Assembly (NCBI GenBank): GCA_029718625.1
Contig: CM056391.1
Location: forward strand, 5,787,158-5,851,157
From: Synaphobranchus kaupii
Lineage: Eukaryota; Chordata; Actinopteri; Anguilliformes; Synaphobranchidae
Length of the DNA stretch: 64,000 nt
Reading direction: 5' to 3'
Position numbers and translations under genes: made by a program. The notes under the pieces are model-generated. The model worked only from the letters and a program-made list of their open reading frames with translations, did not search any database and was not told the origin of the DNA. Below, in pieces: positions 1 through 22,357 of this stretch (positions are counted from its first letter, which is position 1; every line of letters starts with the position of its first letter).

Positions 1-3000
1 AATAAAACGCTGCCAAAAAGTGAGACAGAACGCCAATTACAGGGGTAATTAATACACAGGAATCGCATCACGCCTGTGAATTATTATTCCCTGCCAAGGA
101 AAAGAACAGCCAGCGTGAGTTCTGTGGGTTTATAACCCGGGCCCGATCCGTCACAATGTGAGCCAACTATTTTTTTGAGATGTTGCGGCCTGTTAACAGA
201 GGATTTTCTGCAGGTTTGTTCATATTCAGATTTAAGTAAGTAAGTGCTGAGACCGAAGACTGATTCCAGCACTGTCTCTGATTTCTGATTTAACTGCAAA
301 ATGCAAGCAGAGGAATCTAAAATGGCTGAAAATTAGGGAAAATGTATCATTGATCTGCGTTGGTACACCTCTCCTCCTTCTCTTGTTGCCTGGTAACCCG
401 ACCTCACCCTGTTCTCCTTCACACTAATCATCTGTGTTTATCTTCCAGCACGCTGCCCTGTTCACCCCACCCCCTCCATTATGACATCACCCATTCCATC
501 CTGACATCATCACTGTGAGACTGTAAGCTGCCTGGATGCCCTTGTCTTCTCATGGCTGTGGTTGCGTCTGTCTGAGTGCACGTGCTGCATTCCCTCTGCG
601 TTCTCCCAACGTTCTCCTAGTACCGCGGTGTCACTGCAGCCCTGCCGCATCGTTGCAGAAACGTTACGGGAATGTTGTGTGTTAGCTGGGTGGCAGAGCC
701 AACCGTACTTCATTGGGGGGAAAATCCGAGAGAATAAAAATTATAGAGGAGGAAATGGATGCGCTCCAAAAATACTGTAAACTCTTCTTTTCTCATCAGT
801 TCTCTGCGCATGATAGAGCAGCTTGTCAGCTCTTCTCATCACGCCCACCGCATTTCACACACTGTACCTGGTTCAGGGGTAGAGAGCATCCAGTCCACAT
901 GAGCTGAAATGGCTTCCCCCAGCTGTAGTGCACTACCCCTGGGGTATTTGCATGGAAGAGTGCATTTACTGAACTCAGCCTCCTGTAAACTCCACAGATA
1001 TTACTAGTATGGACTATAGGATATTCAGCTCCTTATGCCCAACATTGTACTGTTTCCCATTGATGCTAAATCATCATCTTCCTTCCATTAAAGGCCCACT
1101 CAGTCATTTTGGTTGCTAATCGACAAAAAAAGTACCTCGGTGGAACATGGGTCTCATGGATTTTTTTTATTTTTTACTATAACCAGACAAAATACAACAT
1201 GATAAAACCATTTCCGAGGTTTATTTGGCAAAATGTTGGCTAACTATTTGTTTCAATATACTATCTGACGAGTGAGCACCAAGTAAAATGACGAGTGATA
1301 AGTTAGTTTCCATGGTGATGAGCTACACAAGGACTGCAGAAAAGATCAGTTATTAAAAACAAAGAAGAAGAATGAAGTGCGGAGGATGGAAGATGAACGA
1401 GGGAGTAGTGTCGGTCTGACACTCATTTTAAATACTTATTTTTCCTTTTGAAGTGCTTTTCATGAGGGTCTTTATCGGTATTTTAATTATATTATTGTAA
1501 TAATTCTATACTACCATATCTTCATCTTTTTTCTTGTTGTAAGCAATTATCTTTTTTTTTTAGCAACCGAAATTACTGAGTAGGCCTTTAATGCTTCTGA
1601 AATGTGAGATTTGTGACTAAGTACCAGACAGTTTCAGTGGATAAACCAGCTGTCTATGATAAAAATCTGTAATCGGCACTCTGGGACCAGTAGTGGTTTG
1701 TGACATGATTTAACTTGTGGTCAGTGTGTGGTGTTGGGTTGGCTTGTGGTCAGTGTGTGTGGTATTGGGTTGGCTTGTGGTCAGTGTGTGTGGTGTTGGG
1801 TTGGCTTGTGGTCAGTGTGTGTGGTATTGGGTTGACTTGTGGTCAGTGTGTGTGGTGTTGGGTTGGCTTGTGGTCATTGTGTGTGGTGTTGGGTTGGCTT
1901 GTGGTCAGTGTGTGTGGTGTTGGGTTGGTTTGTGGTCAGTGTGTGTGGGGTTGGCTTGTGGTCAGTGTGTGTGGTGTTGGGTTAGCTTGTGGTCAGTGTG
2001 TGTGGTGTTGGGTTAGCTTGTGGTCAGTGTGTGTGGTGTTGGGTTGACTTGTGGTCAGTGTGTGTGGTGTTGGGTTGACTTGTGGTCAGTGTGTGTGGTG
2101 TTGGGTTGACTTGTGGTCAGTGTGTGTGGTGTTAGGTTGGCTTGTGGTCAGTGTGTGTGGTATTGGGTTGGCTTGTGGTCAGTGTGTGTGGTGTTGGGTT
2201 GGCTTGTGGTCAGTGTGTGTGGTGTTGGGTTGGCTTGTGGTCGTGTGTGTGGTGTTGGGTTGGCTTGTGGTCAGTGTGTGTGGTGTTGGGTTAGCTTGTG
2301 GTCAGTGTGTGTGGTGTTGGGTTAGCTTGTGGTCAGTGTGTGTGGTGTTGGGTTAGCTTGTGGTCAGTGTGTGTGGTGTTGGGTTGGCTTGTGGTCAGTG
2401 TGTGTGGTGTTGGGTTGGCTTGTGGTCAGTGTGTGTGGTGTTGGGTTGGCTTGTGGTCAGTGTGTGTGGTGTTGGGTTGGCTTGTGGTCGTGTTGCGGTC
2501 TTTGGAGGGGGAGAAATGGCGGGTGGTGCCCCCCCCCCTTTACAGAAATAGAACATACTACAATATATTGTAAATATTTGGACTATTAAATATAACATTT
2601 TAATATAAAAATAAATAAATGTATTTCACAGCAAAGTATTGTTTTTAAATTATATTGTTAAATCTTCATTGCAACAATTTGTATCTTTGCTTGTAGATTG
2701 TGAAGTGTTGCATCTTGATGATGTTTTATTCCAATATATTTTCAATGTGTTCCATTTTTGTAAGGGCAAAAAGGTTGACTGCTGCTTCTCAAGGTGAAGG
2801 GATTAAATTTGTACCTTTTTAAAATGTCTGATCCCTGGAGGTAATGTCTTAAAAAAGACAGGCAGCCATTTTGTCTGGGTAGAGGGGAAAGTGGTTTTAT
2901 TTCTCCGGACTAACACGCAACGTTCTAATGGTGTTTTACCCATGTTTTAACACTATTAAACACTTGGTAATATGCGTGTGTTAGTGTGTGCCATTTGATC

Positions 3001-3612
3001 ACTCCTTACTCTTTAGGGAAAGCTAACCCATAATGTTCTACCAGTGTTTCTCTAAAGTTGTAACAGCGTTGTATCGTGTTACTTCAGTGTTGGAACGTGT
3101 GTAATGGCAGCAGTAGCCCTGCGTGCTCACGCACGTGGCGGGTTAGTGCCTGGCCTGGCATGCATTTCATGATTTTCTGAAGTCGTTCTGTGAATTATTC
3201 TGTTTAATGTCCTCAATTTCATGTTTTCATGATCACATTCTCTGCTGATATTTAAATTGGTTGACATTCCGTTGACGTTCAGCTGACGTTCCGTTGACGT
3301 ATCATTGCTGTTCGGCTGACGTTCCGTTGACGTTTTGTTGATGTTGGGCTGACGTTCCGTTGACGTTTTGTTGATGTTTGGTTGACGTGTGTTCTGCATT
3401 TCTCTGTTGACTGGCTCCTTCAAGTATGGAGTATTGGCCCCTTGTGCTGACCCTTCTCTTGGGTAACAGCTTTTGTGCAGTACAGCAGTCCAACCGGCCT
3501 CCACATTGTCTTCCGTTCCTGAGTCATTGATTGACCTCTTGTTCTCTTCTCCTTTCACTGTCACTTTCTCCATCATTCTCTCTCTCCATGCTATTTCCCT
3601 TCTCCTCTCCAC

Positions 3613-3659
<47 letters not shown>

Positions 3660-3664
3660 GACAG
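1..3664. other. Non-coding left flank, probably tmod1 intron
   Basis: No exon is supported here. The first recognisable tropomodulin exon starts at 3665 in mid-protein (phase 1), so this stretch is most likely intron of that gene, with the N-terminal exons left of the window. It contains AT-rich unique sequence, a large G-rich minisatellite (separate entry), a short C tract near 2530 and, at 3613-3656, a CT microsatellite that serves as the polypyrimidine tract of the next exon. A minus-strand reading frame over 3127-3681 is produced partly by this CT tract and does not look like a protein. Confidence 0.6.
1708..2490 (+). repeat. 31-bp G-rich minisatellite, about 25 copies
   Basis: Tandem unit of about 31 bp built around GGTGTTGGGTTGGCTTGTGG followed by TCAGTGTGTGT. 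Copies differ by single changes (GGCTTG/GACTTG/AGCTTG, GTGTTG/GTATTG) and one lost a few bases near 2240. The + strand has four GG runs per unit, so two-tetrad G-quadruplexes are conceivable. Long reading frames across it are repeat artefacts. Confidence 0.95.
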
Positions 3665-14710
<11,046 letters not shown>

Positions 14711-15400
14711 CACCCCTGTGTGGGAGGAGCCTGCTGGGGCAGCCGCCCCCCCCCCCCCCCACCCCCCCCCACCGCCCCGCCCCACCGCCCCGCCCCACCC
14801 CAGCTCCCTTCCCCCAGGGGCTGGCCCTGTCACTCACAACATGGGGCGGGGTTTCGTTTGCGCGTGAGCTGTCCCACAGAGCTCTCCTGTGTGTGTGTAT
14901 ACCCTGACATGTTTTATTTTTATATCGGTTAGTTATTACATTTCATGTGTTAAGTCCTGGTCATTACGCAGTGCTGTAAGGTCCCAGTGTGGTCTCTGGC
15001 AGGGGAGAGAGGAGGCAATGTGGTAGTCCAGCCTGTGATGTCTTAACTCTGCTGCGACAGCACGTCATTATGTGGGTGTGCCGAGAACAGTCATATAAAC
15101 ATGCACATGTTTATCATTAAAGAAAAACCACTGCAGTCTGCTGTCCTCGTGCAGAGTGAAACTTGGGTGATGCAGCTGGAGATGTGTTATTGGAAACCCT
15201 GTGTTTGAGTAGGAACTGCATGCCAGCCCTGTGGTTAAAGCCATGATTAGGGACCTACTCAATATAGAGCCTCTCATAGGAGCTAATGCAGCTAAAAAAA
15301 AACAGACTAAAATGTGTTCTCTATCACTCAATGAGACCGCTCACATTTTCAGTTGTTAGTGACAGAACTTACATTTCACTCTCTGGAGGTTTATATTGGT
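14711..15400 (+). other. tmod1 3' UTR and flank
   Basis: Sequence after the classical tmod1 stop codon. It begins with a C-rich tract (14744-14815, nearly all C with CCGCCCC/CCACC), whose open frames are artefacts. No convincing poly(A) signal was located close by, and no gene is seen. Confidence 0.5.
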
Positions 15401-15417
15401 TCAGTTTTTGTCTATTT

Positions 15418-16130
15418 TTGATTGGCCCAGACAGTTTTTGTGTGCGATGACGGACATTTTGTATACCGACAGAAGTTTCTGACCACCTGCGGTCTGTAAA
15501 ATGGTGGCTATCTGAGCATTCCAGGGTTTGTGGTCTAAAGCAAGAAAATAGGCTATAAGCTAATTTTCAGAGGCTATACATTTAAGCAGATTCATTTTAT
15601 AGCATTTGTTCACAATTAAAAAAATGTAAAGTATATTTTTCATCGTGCCGGTACTGCTTTCCTTTTTTCTGCTTTCAGTTTTCGAGTGGCGTAAGCTCTT
15701 CCCTCCCAAGGGCCCATGTAATAATGCTGATTTTGGGCCCATGTAATAATACTGATTTTGGGCCCATGTAATAATGCTGATTTTGGGCCCATGTAATAAT
15801 GCTGATTTTGGGCCCATGTAATAATGCTGATTTTGGGCCCGTGTAATAATTTAGAATCCGTGCCTGTTTCGTTGAGAGCAGTTCCACCTGGTAAAAAAAA
15901 ATGTACCTTATTTTTTGAAGAATAATTGGATAATATACACATACACACAACCTCTGGAGGGATAATTACATTGTAAAAGATCCTTTGAAGACTTGAAGTC
16001 TATTTTCTTGCTTTAGACCAGAAACCCTGGAATGCTCAGATAGATGCCATTGTAAACCTCTGTAGACCAGATATCTAAAGTATCCTTCATCGCACACAAA
16101 AACTGACTGGGCCAATCAGAAACATGCACT
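15418..16130. mobile_element. Element with long diverged inverted arms
   Basis: The left arm 15418-15550 (GATTGGCCCAGACAGTTTTT ... GGTCTAAAGCAAGAAAATA) matches the reverse complement of the right arm 16001-16125 (TATTTTCTTGCTTTAGACCA ... CTGACTGGGCCAATCAG). The loop holds a 25-bp minisatellite. A related single arm occurs at 38280-38560, so this is a dispersed family. No coding capacity; class unknown. Confidence 0.75.
15708..15852 (+). repeat. 25-bp minisatellite in the loop of the inverted element
   Basis: About six copies of GGGCCCATGTAATAATGCTG plus ATTTT, with few changes. Confidence 0.95.
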
Positions 16131-16144
16131 CAAGCTGAAATAAT

Positions 16145-16265
16145 ACACAGTTAAATGTTCAGTGTTAATTCAACTCTAACAGAGTTTATATGAGTCCACT
16201 CTTGCCATAGTGCTACTCGTATAAACTCTGTAAGAGTTGATTTAACACTGAACATTTTACTGTGT
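16145..16265. mobile_element. Palindromic MITE, 121 bp
   Basis: ACACAGTTAAATGTTCAGTG ... AACTCTAACAGAGTTTATA pairs along nearly its whole length with TATAAACTCTGTAAGAGTTG ... CACTGAACATTTTACTGTGT. The centre is about 20 unpaired bases. It abuts the inverted element on its left. No clear target duplication. Confidence 0.8.
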
Positions 16266-17329
16266 CGGCTATCAGGAAGTAAATTCTCCACCCTGTGTGT
16301 TGATGTCATATTTGCATTTCAGGCAAGTTATTAATCTGGTAAGTTAGGAGAAGGACATATCCTAAAATCTGTCTGAGGCGGTGGACAAAGACCAGAGGTG
16401 CAGCGGCCTTTGTAATTTATTTTGTGTGTTTTTATAAACCAATTTAAAGGTCCTTATTCGCTCCCAATTACTCAGAGAGAACAATAGCAAACAGAAAAAT
16501 GGTTTGAATATGTCAGGCAACATTCACTAATGTCCGCCATTTTGAGCGCATGTCTGGTTTCTGTAGAGATGAAGCAGAGGACCACACAGCTGCCAGACTG
16601 GTGGAGATATATTTCTATGTTTTTGACTAGTTCCTCCTGCTCTGGGCAAACCTCCATCTATATGTGTAGTCAAGTGTTTTAATCTCACAGAAAAACATGT
16701 CAACGACTGCAGCAAGCACGTATTGAGTTCTGTTTGATATCAAAAATGGTATGGGGTGCTTGTATATTTCTGCGTAATATTCTGTGTACAGCAATTATGA
16801 AATGGCCGATTCCACTATTTGTGTTCTTGTTTTTTCTTCAGCAAAATATCTGCATAAAATAAAATACAGCCTCCAATTTATGTGAGAGTAGGTCCCTACA
16901 CACTGTTATCCAGTATGTCCCTACATGCATGTACGTTTACACATCTGAAGAGGTAGACTGTTTTATAGAGAGTACGTGGTCATTCAGCATTTATTAATGA
17001 ACAGAACTGGAACTTGTTTTGCAATTAATACATGCAAATGTTTCCACAGGGAACACTATCTCTGTGTACCAAACAAACACACGAATTAAGAAAGAAAACG
17101 TTGTTCAATATCCATATAAAAGTGAATTTATATACCATGCTGCCTCCTCACACACTCGGAATACACTTTAAAATTATTTTTCAGTTAGACTTTTAAATCT
17201 TTTTAAAAAATGTGTTTACTGGACGCATTTCAGTGATGCTCAAACATGACTCATTACACTCCAGTGAACTGGCAGATACTGTGAAGATCGGCCTTTGTAA
17301 TGTGTCTACAGCCAGATGTGTTGTGACTA

Positions 17330-17660
17330 AGCAATCATCTAGATCATTGATCTGAAACTCCTGGAGGGCTGCAGTGTCTGCAGGTTTCTCTGGTTACTAT
17401 CTGCAGACAATTAGGCCTTGGAAACAAGGTGTGTGGACTCTTTAGCCAATCAGTGACTCCGATTAAGCAAGGTGTGTGGACTCTAGCCAATCAGTGAGTC
17501 CGATTAAGCAAGGTGTGTGGACTCTAGCCAATCAGTGACTCCGATTAAGCAAGGTGTGTGGACTCTTTAGCAAATCAGTGGCTCCGATTAAGCACTTCAA
17601 AGCTGAAACACCCCAAGGACCAGCAGACACTGCAGCAGAAAATCCCTGATTTAGATTATG
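17330..17660. repeat. 43-bp direct repeats inside a dispersed repeat
   Basis: Four copies of AAGGTGTGTGGACTCTTTAG followed by CCAATCAGTGACTCCGATTA. It is framed by GAGGGCTGCAGTGTCTGCAG, a motif that also heads the array at 58520, so both probably derive from one dispersed repeat family. Confidence 0.8.
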
Positions 17661-17861
17661 TAACGATAGTTCAATACGCACGTCAGTGATTGGTTAATGT
17701 CGGGTAGACGTCACTGACTGGTCATCCGTGTCCCTGTATTTTGTAAGATCTGACGCCAGGTGAGCCTGTCCAGGTGGATGATGTTATATTTGTGATTAAT
17801 TTGCTGAGTTTTGCCAGAGGAATGGGGTTTAATTGGTGTTACACTTGATTGGAAAGTGAGA

Positions 17862-18070
17862 CTTGCAGTGAGTGGCATTACCCAGGGCACACGTAACGTT
17901 CTCTTGCAGTGAGTGACATTACCCAGGGCACACGTAACGTTCTCTTGCAGTGAGTGACATTACCCAGGGCACACGTAACATTCTCTCGGTGCTGTGTGAC
18001 GTTGGGCGCAGTGAGTGACATTACCCAGGGCACACGTAACGTTCTCTCGGTGCTGTGTGACGTTGGGCTA
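17862..18070 (+). repeat. 41-bp minisatellite, four copies
   Basis: Unit GCAGTGAGTGACATTACCCA followed by GGGCACACGTAACGTTCTCT. The last two copies carry an added GTGCTGTGTGACGTTGGGC. Confidence 0.9.
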
Positions 18071-18878
18071 ACGGAGCAGCATTGCTACATCATACAGACA
18101 ATGTGAGAATGCTATATTGCTAATAAGTATCACTTGAGATATTTTTGTGGTACATTTACCAGTTGTCAAAGATTACGCTTTTTCCCCCTGTATGTTTCTT
18201 AAAGTTAACTATGTGGTCGATCATATAATTTTGTTGGTTTCATGAGAAGGACGGTCAGTGATTTTCTCCTTTTCCAGCTGCCAGAGGTTAGAGTAAACTT
18301 TGCTGAGTGAATATCTGCCCCACCACGGTGTTATACTTATTTATGTATTTATTCAGGTCTGGAACATGACAGTTTAACGTGTGTTACAGTAAATTGCCTC
18401 GTTCCATGTGTGGCTTAGTGATATCAGCCTTGCTTTACGAGGGTGTCGGTTATACAAACTTGATCATTTTGCTTCAGTGGAATAGCATCTATTGGGTTTA
18501 GCAGTGTATTGGCTGTCAGTCGCTGTCAGTTAAAGAGCAGTCCTACAGTGTGCCGTGCCTGTTAATCTAGGAATCTATTAGCAGCCGAAGACCTGGGGAA
18601 ATCTGTGGGATTACAATGCTGCCACCGAACATGAATTACAATAACACAGTGCCCCCCTCACTTCAGCCCAGCTTATTAGTTCATGTATATTTTGTTTAGT
18701 GGACTTTATTTATTGCTTCTTGGTAAAAACCAAGTTTGAAACCATTTTGTAGAATGTTTTTTTTTTGTGTCGTCAATTTATTAACACCCAGGGGCTCGTG
18801 GGCGTTTACGGAATTCAACCACAGAGCACAATTTGCATGGAAATCTGATCTTCCCACACAAATGGAACTCCTCAATGC

Positions 18879-19047
18879 TTAACCCTTTTGAAGAGTTTTT
18901 TTGGAATGTTTTTTTTTTCTCAAAATTTCTAGAACTCATTGTGTTCATCGCTTTCTATTACCAGTAGTGATTGTTACATCAGCATTAGAATGTTCAGGTA
19001 AGAACATTCTAATTACATATTTGTGATCTTACACCTTAAAGGGTTAA
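18879..19047. mobile_element. piggyBac-like MITE with TTAA ends
   Basis: The left end TTAACCCTTTTGAAG and right end CCTTAAAGGGTTAA are inverted over the first ten bases, and TTAA is the piggyBac target site. The internal 140 bp is non-coding. Confidence 0.6.
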
Positions 19048-20061
19048 ATACATACTGTCACACGGCAAAATCTTCCAATAATAATCTCAACAAACAACCT
19101 GATTTAGTTGCTGTCATGGTTCTCACAGGATGTTGAGTTTGTCATCGCTGACTCACTGACTGCCGTTTTACCGATTTCAGTGGTTTTCGCCACCCTTGCT
19201 CCCGATGTAATTTTGGCACAGTATCTCATAGAACCCCACTGGTACGATTCAGGAGGTCAAAGAGGTTCAAGAGGTTTTAATGGCCCAGCAACAGTCCTCG
19301 GATTGACATCAGCTCAAATCGTAATATTTTTAAAGACTGCCTTGAATAACTTTGACCTTGATCTGAAGGTCATTTTCCTGTCTGCTTTGAATAAAAAAAC
19401 GGGATTATTGCAAGATTCGGTGTGTGGGAGTCATTTAATTACAGTATTATGCAAAATATGAACACTAAAAAAATAAGCAGACAGAACAAAGAGCTAGTCC
19501 ACATTTTGGTGAGGGTGGAAACCCCTCTAACAAGCCAAACATCTCATGGGTTTCAGCTCTCCAGCAAACCATCAAACTGTTATTGCAGCCCAAGCCCAGG
19601 GTTACTCAGTTTGTTGAATTAAAGTAGACGCTAGGATAGGACATCACTCAGGGCAGCACACTGTAATTGGTCAGAAATGTTCTGAATCGGTGCTGATGAG
19701 GTATGCCATGTAATCCTATCCCGCTGCCCTTTTTAAAACTCCTTTTAAAGTCCTGAGATTGAGAGACGTCCTGTGTTTTGCTAAATTGTGGATTTGTGTG
19801 TCAAAATATTGCATTACATGTGCAAATTGGGCTCTAAATCCTGCTTTTTAATGCCAAGGGTTTTATTTTGGTGGTGAACTTGTCTAAAAAATATCTCCAT
19901 AGTTACCTGCAACCCTTAGTTGAGTTGAGACATTGCACAGATATACAGTTGCCATACTTGGGTAGAAAGTAGTTTTTTTTAAAAAGAGATGTTGCTGTTG
20001 ATTTTTTAATTTTATTTTATGTGTCGCTTTGAGCACCACAAACTTTGGATCTGTTGAGGTA

Positions 20062-20830
20062 ATAATTTTGGCTTACAGCTCCAGAAAACCCCCAAAACAG
20101 TATTTCAAGAAATTAGAATAGTGTGTCGAAAATCAGCATTCACTTCAGTTATTTCAGAGAATGAGTGGAGTGGCTTGACTCGAGGAATCCGACAGTTGTA
20201 GCCCATGTCCCGGATACGTCTGTACGTGGTGGTTTTTGAAGCACTGACTCCAGCCTCAGTCCACTCCCTCTGCATCTCCGCCAAATTTTGGAATCGACTT
20301 TGCTTGACAATCCACTGAAGCCTACGGTCATCTCTTTTGCTTGTGCACCTTCTCCTGCCACATTTTTCCCTTCCACTAAACTTTCTATTGATATGCTTGG
20401 ACACTGCACACTGCACATCCTTAGCGATGACCTTTTGTGGCTTACCCATCTTCTGGAGGGTGTCAATGATGGTCTTCTGGCCAATTGTCAAGTCTGCAGT
20501 CTTCCCCATACTGAACCAAACTGAGATAAACTTTGCAGGTGTTTTGAGTAAATTAGATGATTAGAGTGTGACACTCAGTCTAAAACATTCATTCTCTGAA
20601 ATAACTGAAGTAAATGCTGATTTTCGACACACTATTCTAATTTCTTGAAATACTGTTTTGGGGGTTTTCTGGAGCTGTAAGCCAAAATTATGAAAAATGA
20701 AACAAAGGCTAGAAATATTTCACTTTGTGTGTAATGAATCTATAATCTATGAAAGTTTCACTTTTTGAATGGAATTATGGAAAAAAAACAACTTTTCCAT
20801 GATATTCTAATTTTTTGGAGAGGATCTGTA
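20062..20830 (-). mobile_element. Truncated Tc1-like transposon
   Basis: A near-perfect 77-bp inverted repeat at 20065-20141 and 20607-20683 (AATTTTGGCTTACAGCTCCA ... AAAATCAGCATT) flanks the transposase remnant. To the right, about 145 bp more of the terminal repeat continues to TTTTTTGGAGAGGATCTGTA at 20830. The equivalent outer part is missing on the left, so that end is truncated or rearranged. A short piece of the same end recurs at 39103-39133. Confidence 0.8.
20105..20509 (-). pseudogene. Tc1-like transposase, N-terminal domain only
   Basis: Reading frame starting MGKTADLTIGQKTIIDTLQK and containing KQSRFQNLAEMQREWTEAGV and TYRRIRDMGYNCRIPRVKPL. This is the helix-turn-helix DNA-binding part of a Tc1-family transposase. 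It then runs straight into the inverted repeat, so the whole DDE catalytic domain is deleted. Non-autonomous copy. Confidence 0.85.
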
Positions 20831-21170
20831 TAGCTCCATTTGCCATTTCCTCGCGCTCTCGTCTACCATTGAGGATGTGAATAAAAACGAGCGTTCTTGT
20901 TAAATTATGTTGTAGAAGTTCTAAGAAGACAGCACAATATAACGCAAAAGCAAGCATCTTCCAAACCTTTTGCGGAAAATGTAATTATAGTGGGAAAAGA
21001 ACGCCCATGTCCTCGTTTATTCGAAATATGTCGATTAACATGTATACAGGAATATTCGCGGAACTCAACACTCTACGGAGCATGTAAACACTTTATTCGG
21101 AATATTACTTTAAAGAGAATATTGACCTTATTCAGAATATGGTGTGCATGTAAATGTGGTCATTGAGACT

Positions 21171-21556
21171 AAGGCCTGGTACATACTCTACGCAAGGAAC
21201 ATGAACGCCACCGCATATTCGGGACATACGCGAGGTCTTTGCTTACATACTATACGCGCGTTTACCGGCTTATTTTCGCCCTGTCCGCTAGTTGGCAGCC
21301 TAGGCTAATCTGGTTGGAGCGAGTAACCTTAAACCGGAAATTATTACTACTTTGTGTGTAGTCTGCAATTCTGCAGTTATTGAACAGTATTTACATTTAG
21401 CACCTCTAACGGAAACGCGTGGAATTGCAGCACACGTTTGCGTCGCGTTACAAAATTTGGACTGCACATTTTGCTAGGCAAGAACGCGAGAAACGCCCCC
21501 TGCGTTGCTCTTTGCGTCGTTGCGCGCGTTCCTTGCGTAGAGTATGTACCAGCCTT
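21171..21556. mobile_element. 386-bp MITE with 30-bp terminal inverted repeats and ACT duplication
   Basis: The left end AAGGCCTGGTACATACTCTA and CGCAAGGAAC match the reverse complement of the right end GTTCCTTGCGTAGAGTATGT and ACCAGCCTT, with one base missing. ACT is duplicated at 21168-21170 and 21557-21559. The interior is CpG-rich. A 3-bp duplication fits Harbinger-like elements, but the class is not proven. Confidence 0.8.
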
Positions 21557-21964
21557 ACTCCTCTTCATTTGTTCTTCATTCGTAGTTCTCGGGGACAATC
21601 CTGCACGTTGGCACTCTCGACACCACCTCATTCCCTCTGTTTCAAGAACTACTCCGTAGAAAAAAAACAGCATTTAGACTTCCGGTCGATGGTTTCCGGT
21701 AACAGCTACTGGTAAAATTCTACCGCAGTAAGAGATGGGAGAAGCCAGAGAGTATGGCCATGAATTATTTGAACCATGCAACTCTGGATTCATGATACAC
21801 CACGTTCCCTTTTTATATTGTAACATAATTTGTAAATTAGCTCATGACATTTAATAAGCAATTGCCTCAAATCAGTTGGTTTTACTCCCACTGAGGGATT
21901 TTCTCAATTGCTCCCTTTTTAGGGGTTCAGTGTTCTTTAAAAAAATTATTTTGAATTTTCACTG

Positions 21965-22035
21965 TAAAGCGTCTTTGTGACAGAGTCTCTGTAAAAAGCG
22001 CTATACAAATAGAATTTAATTAAACTGAATTGAAT
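21965..22035 (+). repeat. LINE-type 3' tail fragment
   Basis: TGTAAAGCGTCTTTGTGACA ... GTAAAAAGCGCTATACAAAT followed by AATTTAATTAAACTGAATTG: the 3' end typical of fish L2/CR1-like LINEs or SINEs using it. A reverse copy is at 56000-56065. Confidence 0.65.
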
Positions 22036-22357
22036 AAAATATTTTTTTAGATCGTAGCATTATATTAGAAATCACAATCTGAGAAATGCGTACTTTTATT
22101 TTGAAAAACTCAAACCGGAACATTCCGAACATACCAGATTCAGCAAACGAGCGAAGCTTCTTATTCAATTGTGAAGTGGTGTTGATGGGCTAACGTTAGC
22201 AAACACGGATGCGAAACAAAACAAAAAAAAATAGCCCGTGGTTACGTCGATTCAGCAGTCCACAGGGGGTAACTATCAACATTTAGATATTTCCCCTGAT
22301 TAAGAAAAAAAAAAACACACACACACAAAGAAGGCGTGCAACGCGAGGTAAAAAAAG

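Noticed and set aside
1715..2589. Several overlapping frames of Cys/Val/Trp/Gly
   Set aside because: All are translations of the 31-bp minisatellite in different frames.
19108..19461. 117-codon + strand frame
   Set aside because: No recognisable domain, no homologue I know, AT-rich ends and no splice context; treated as chance.
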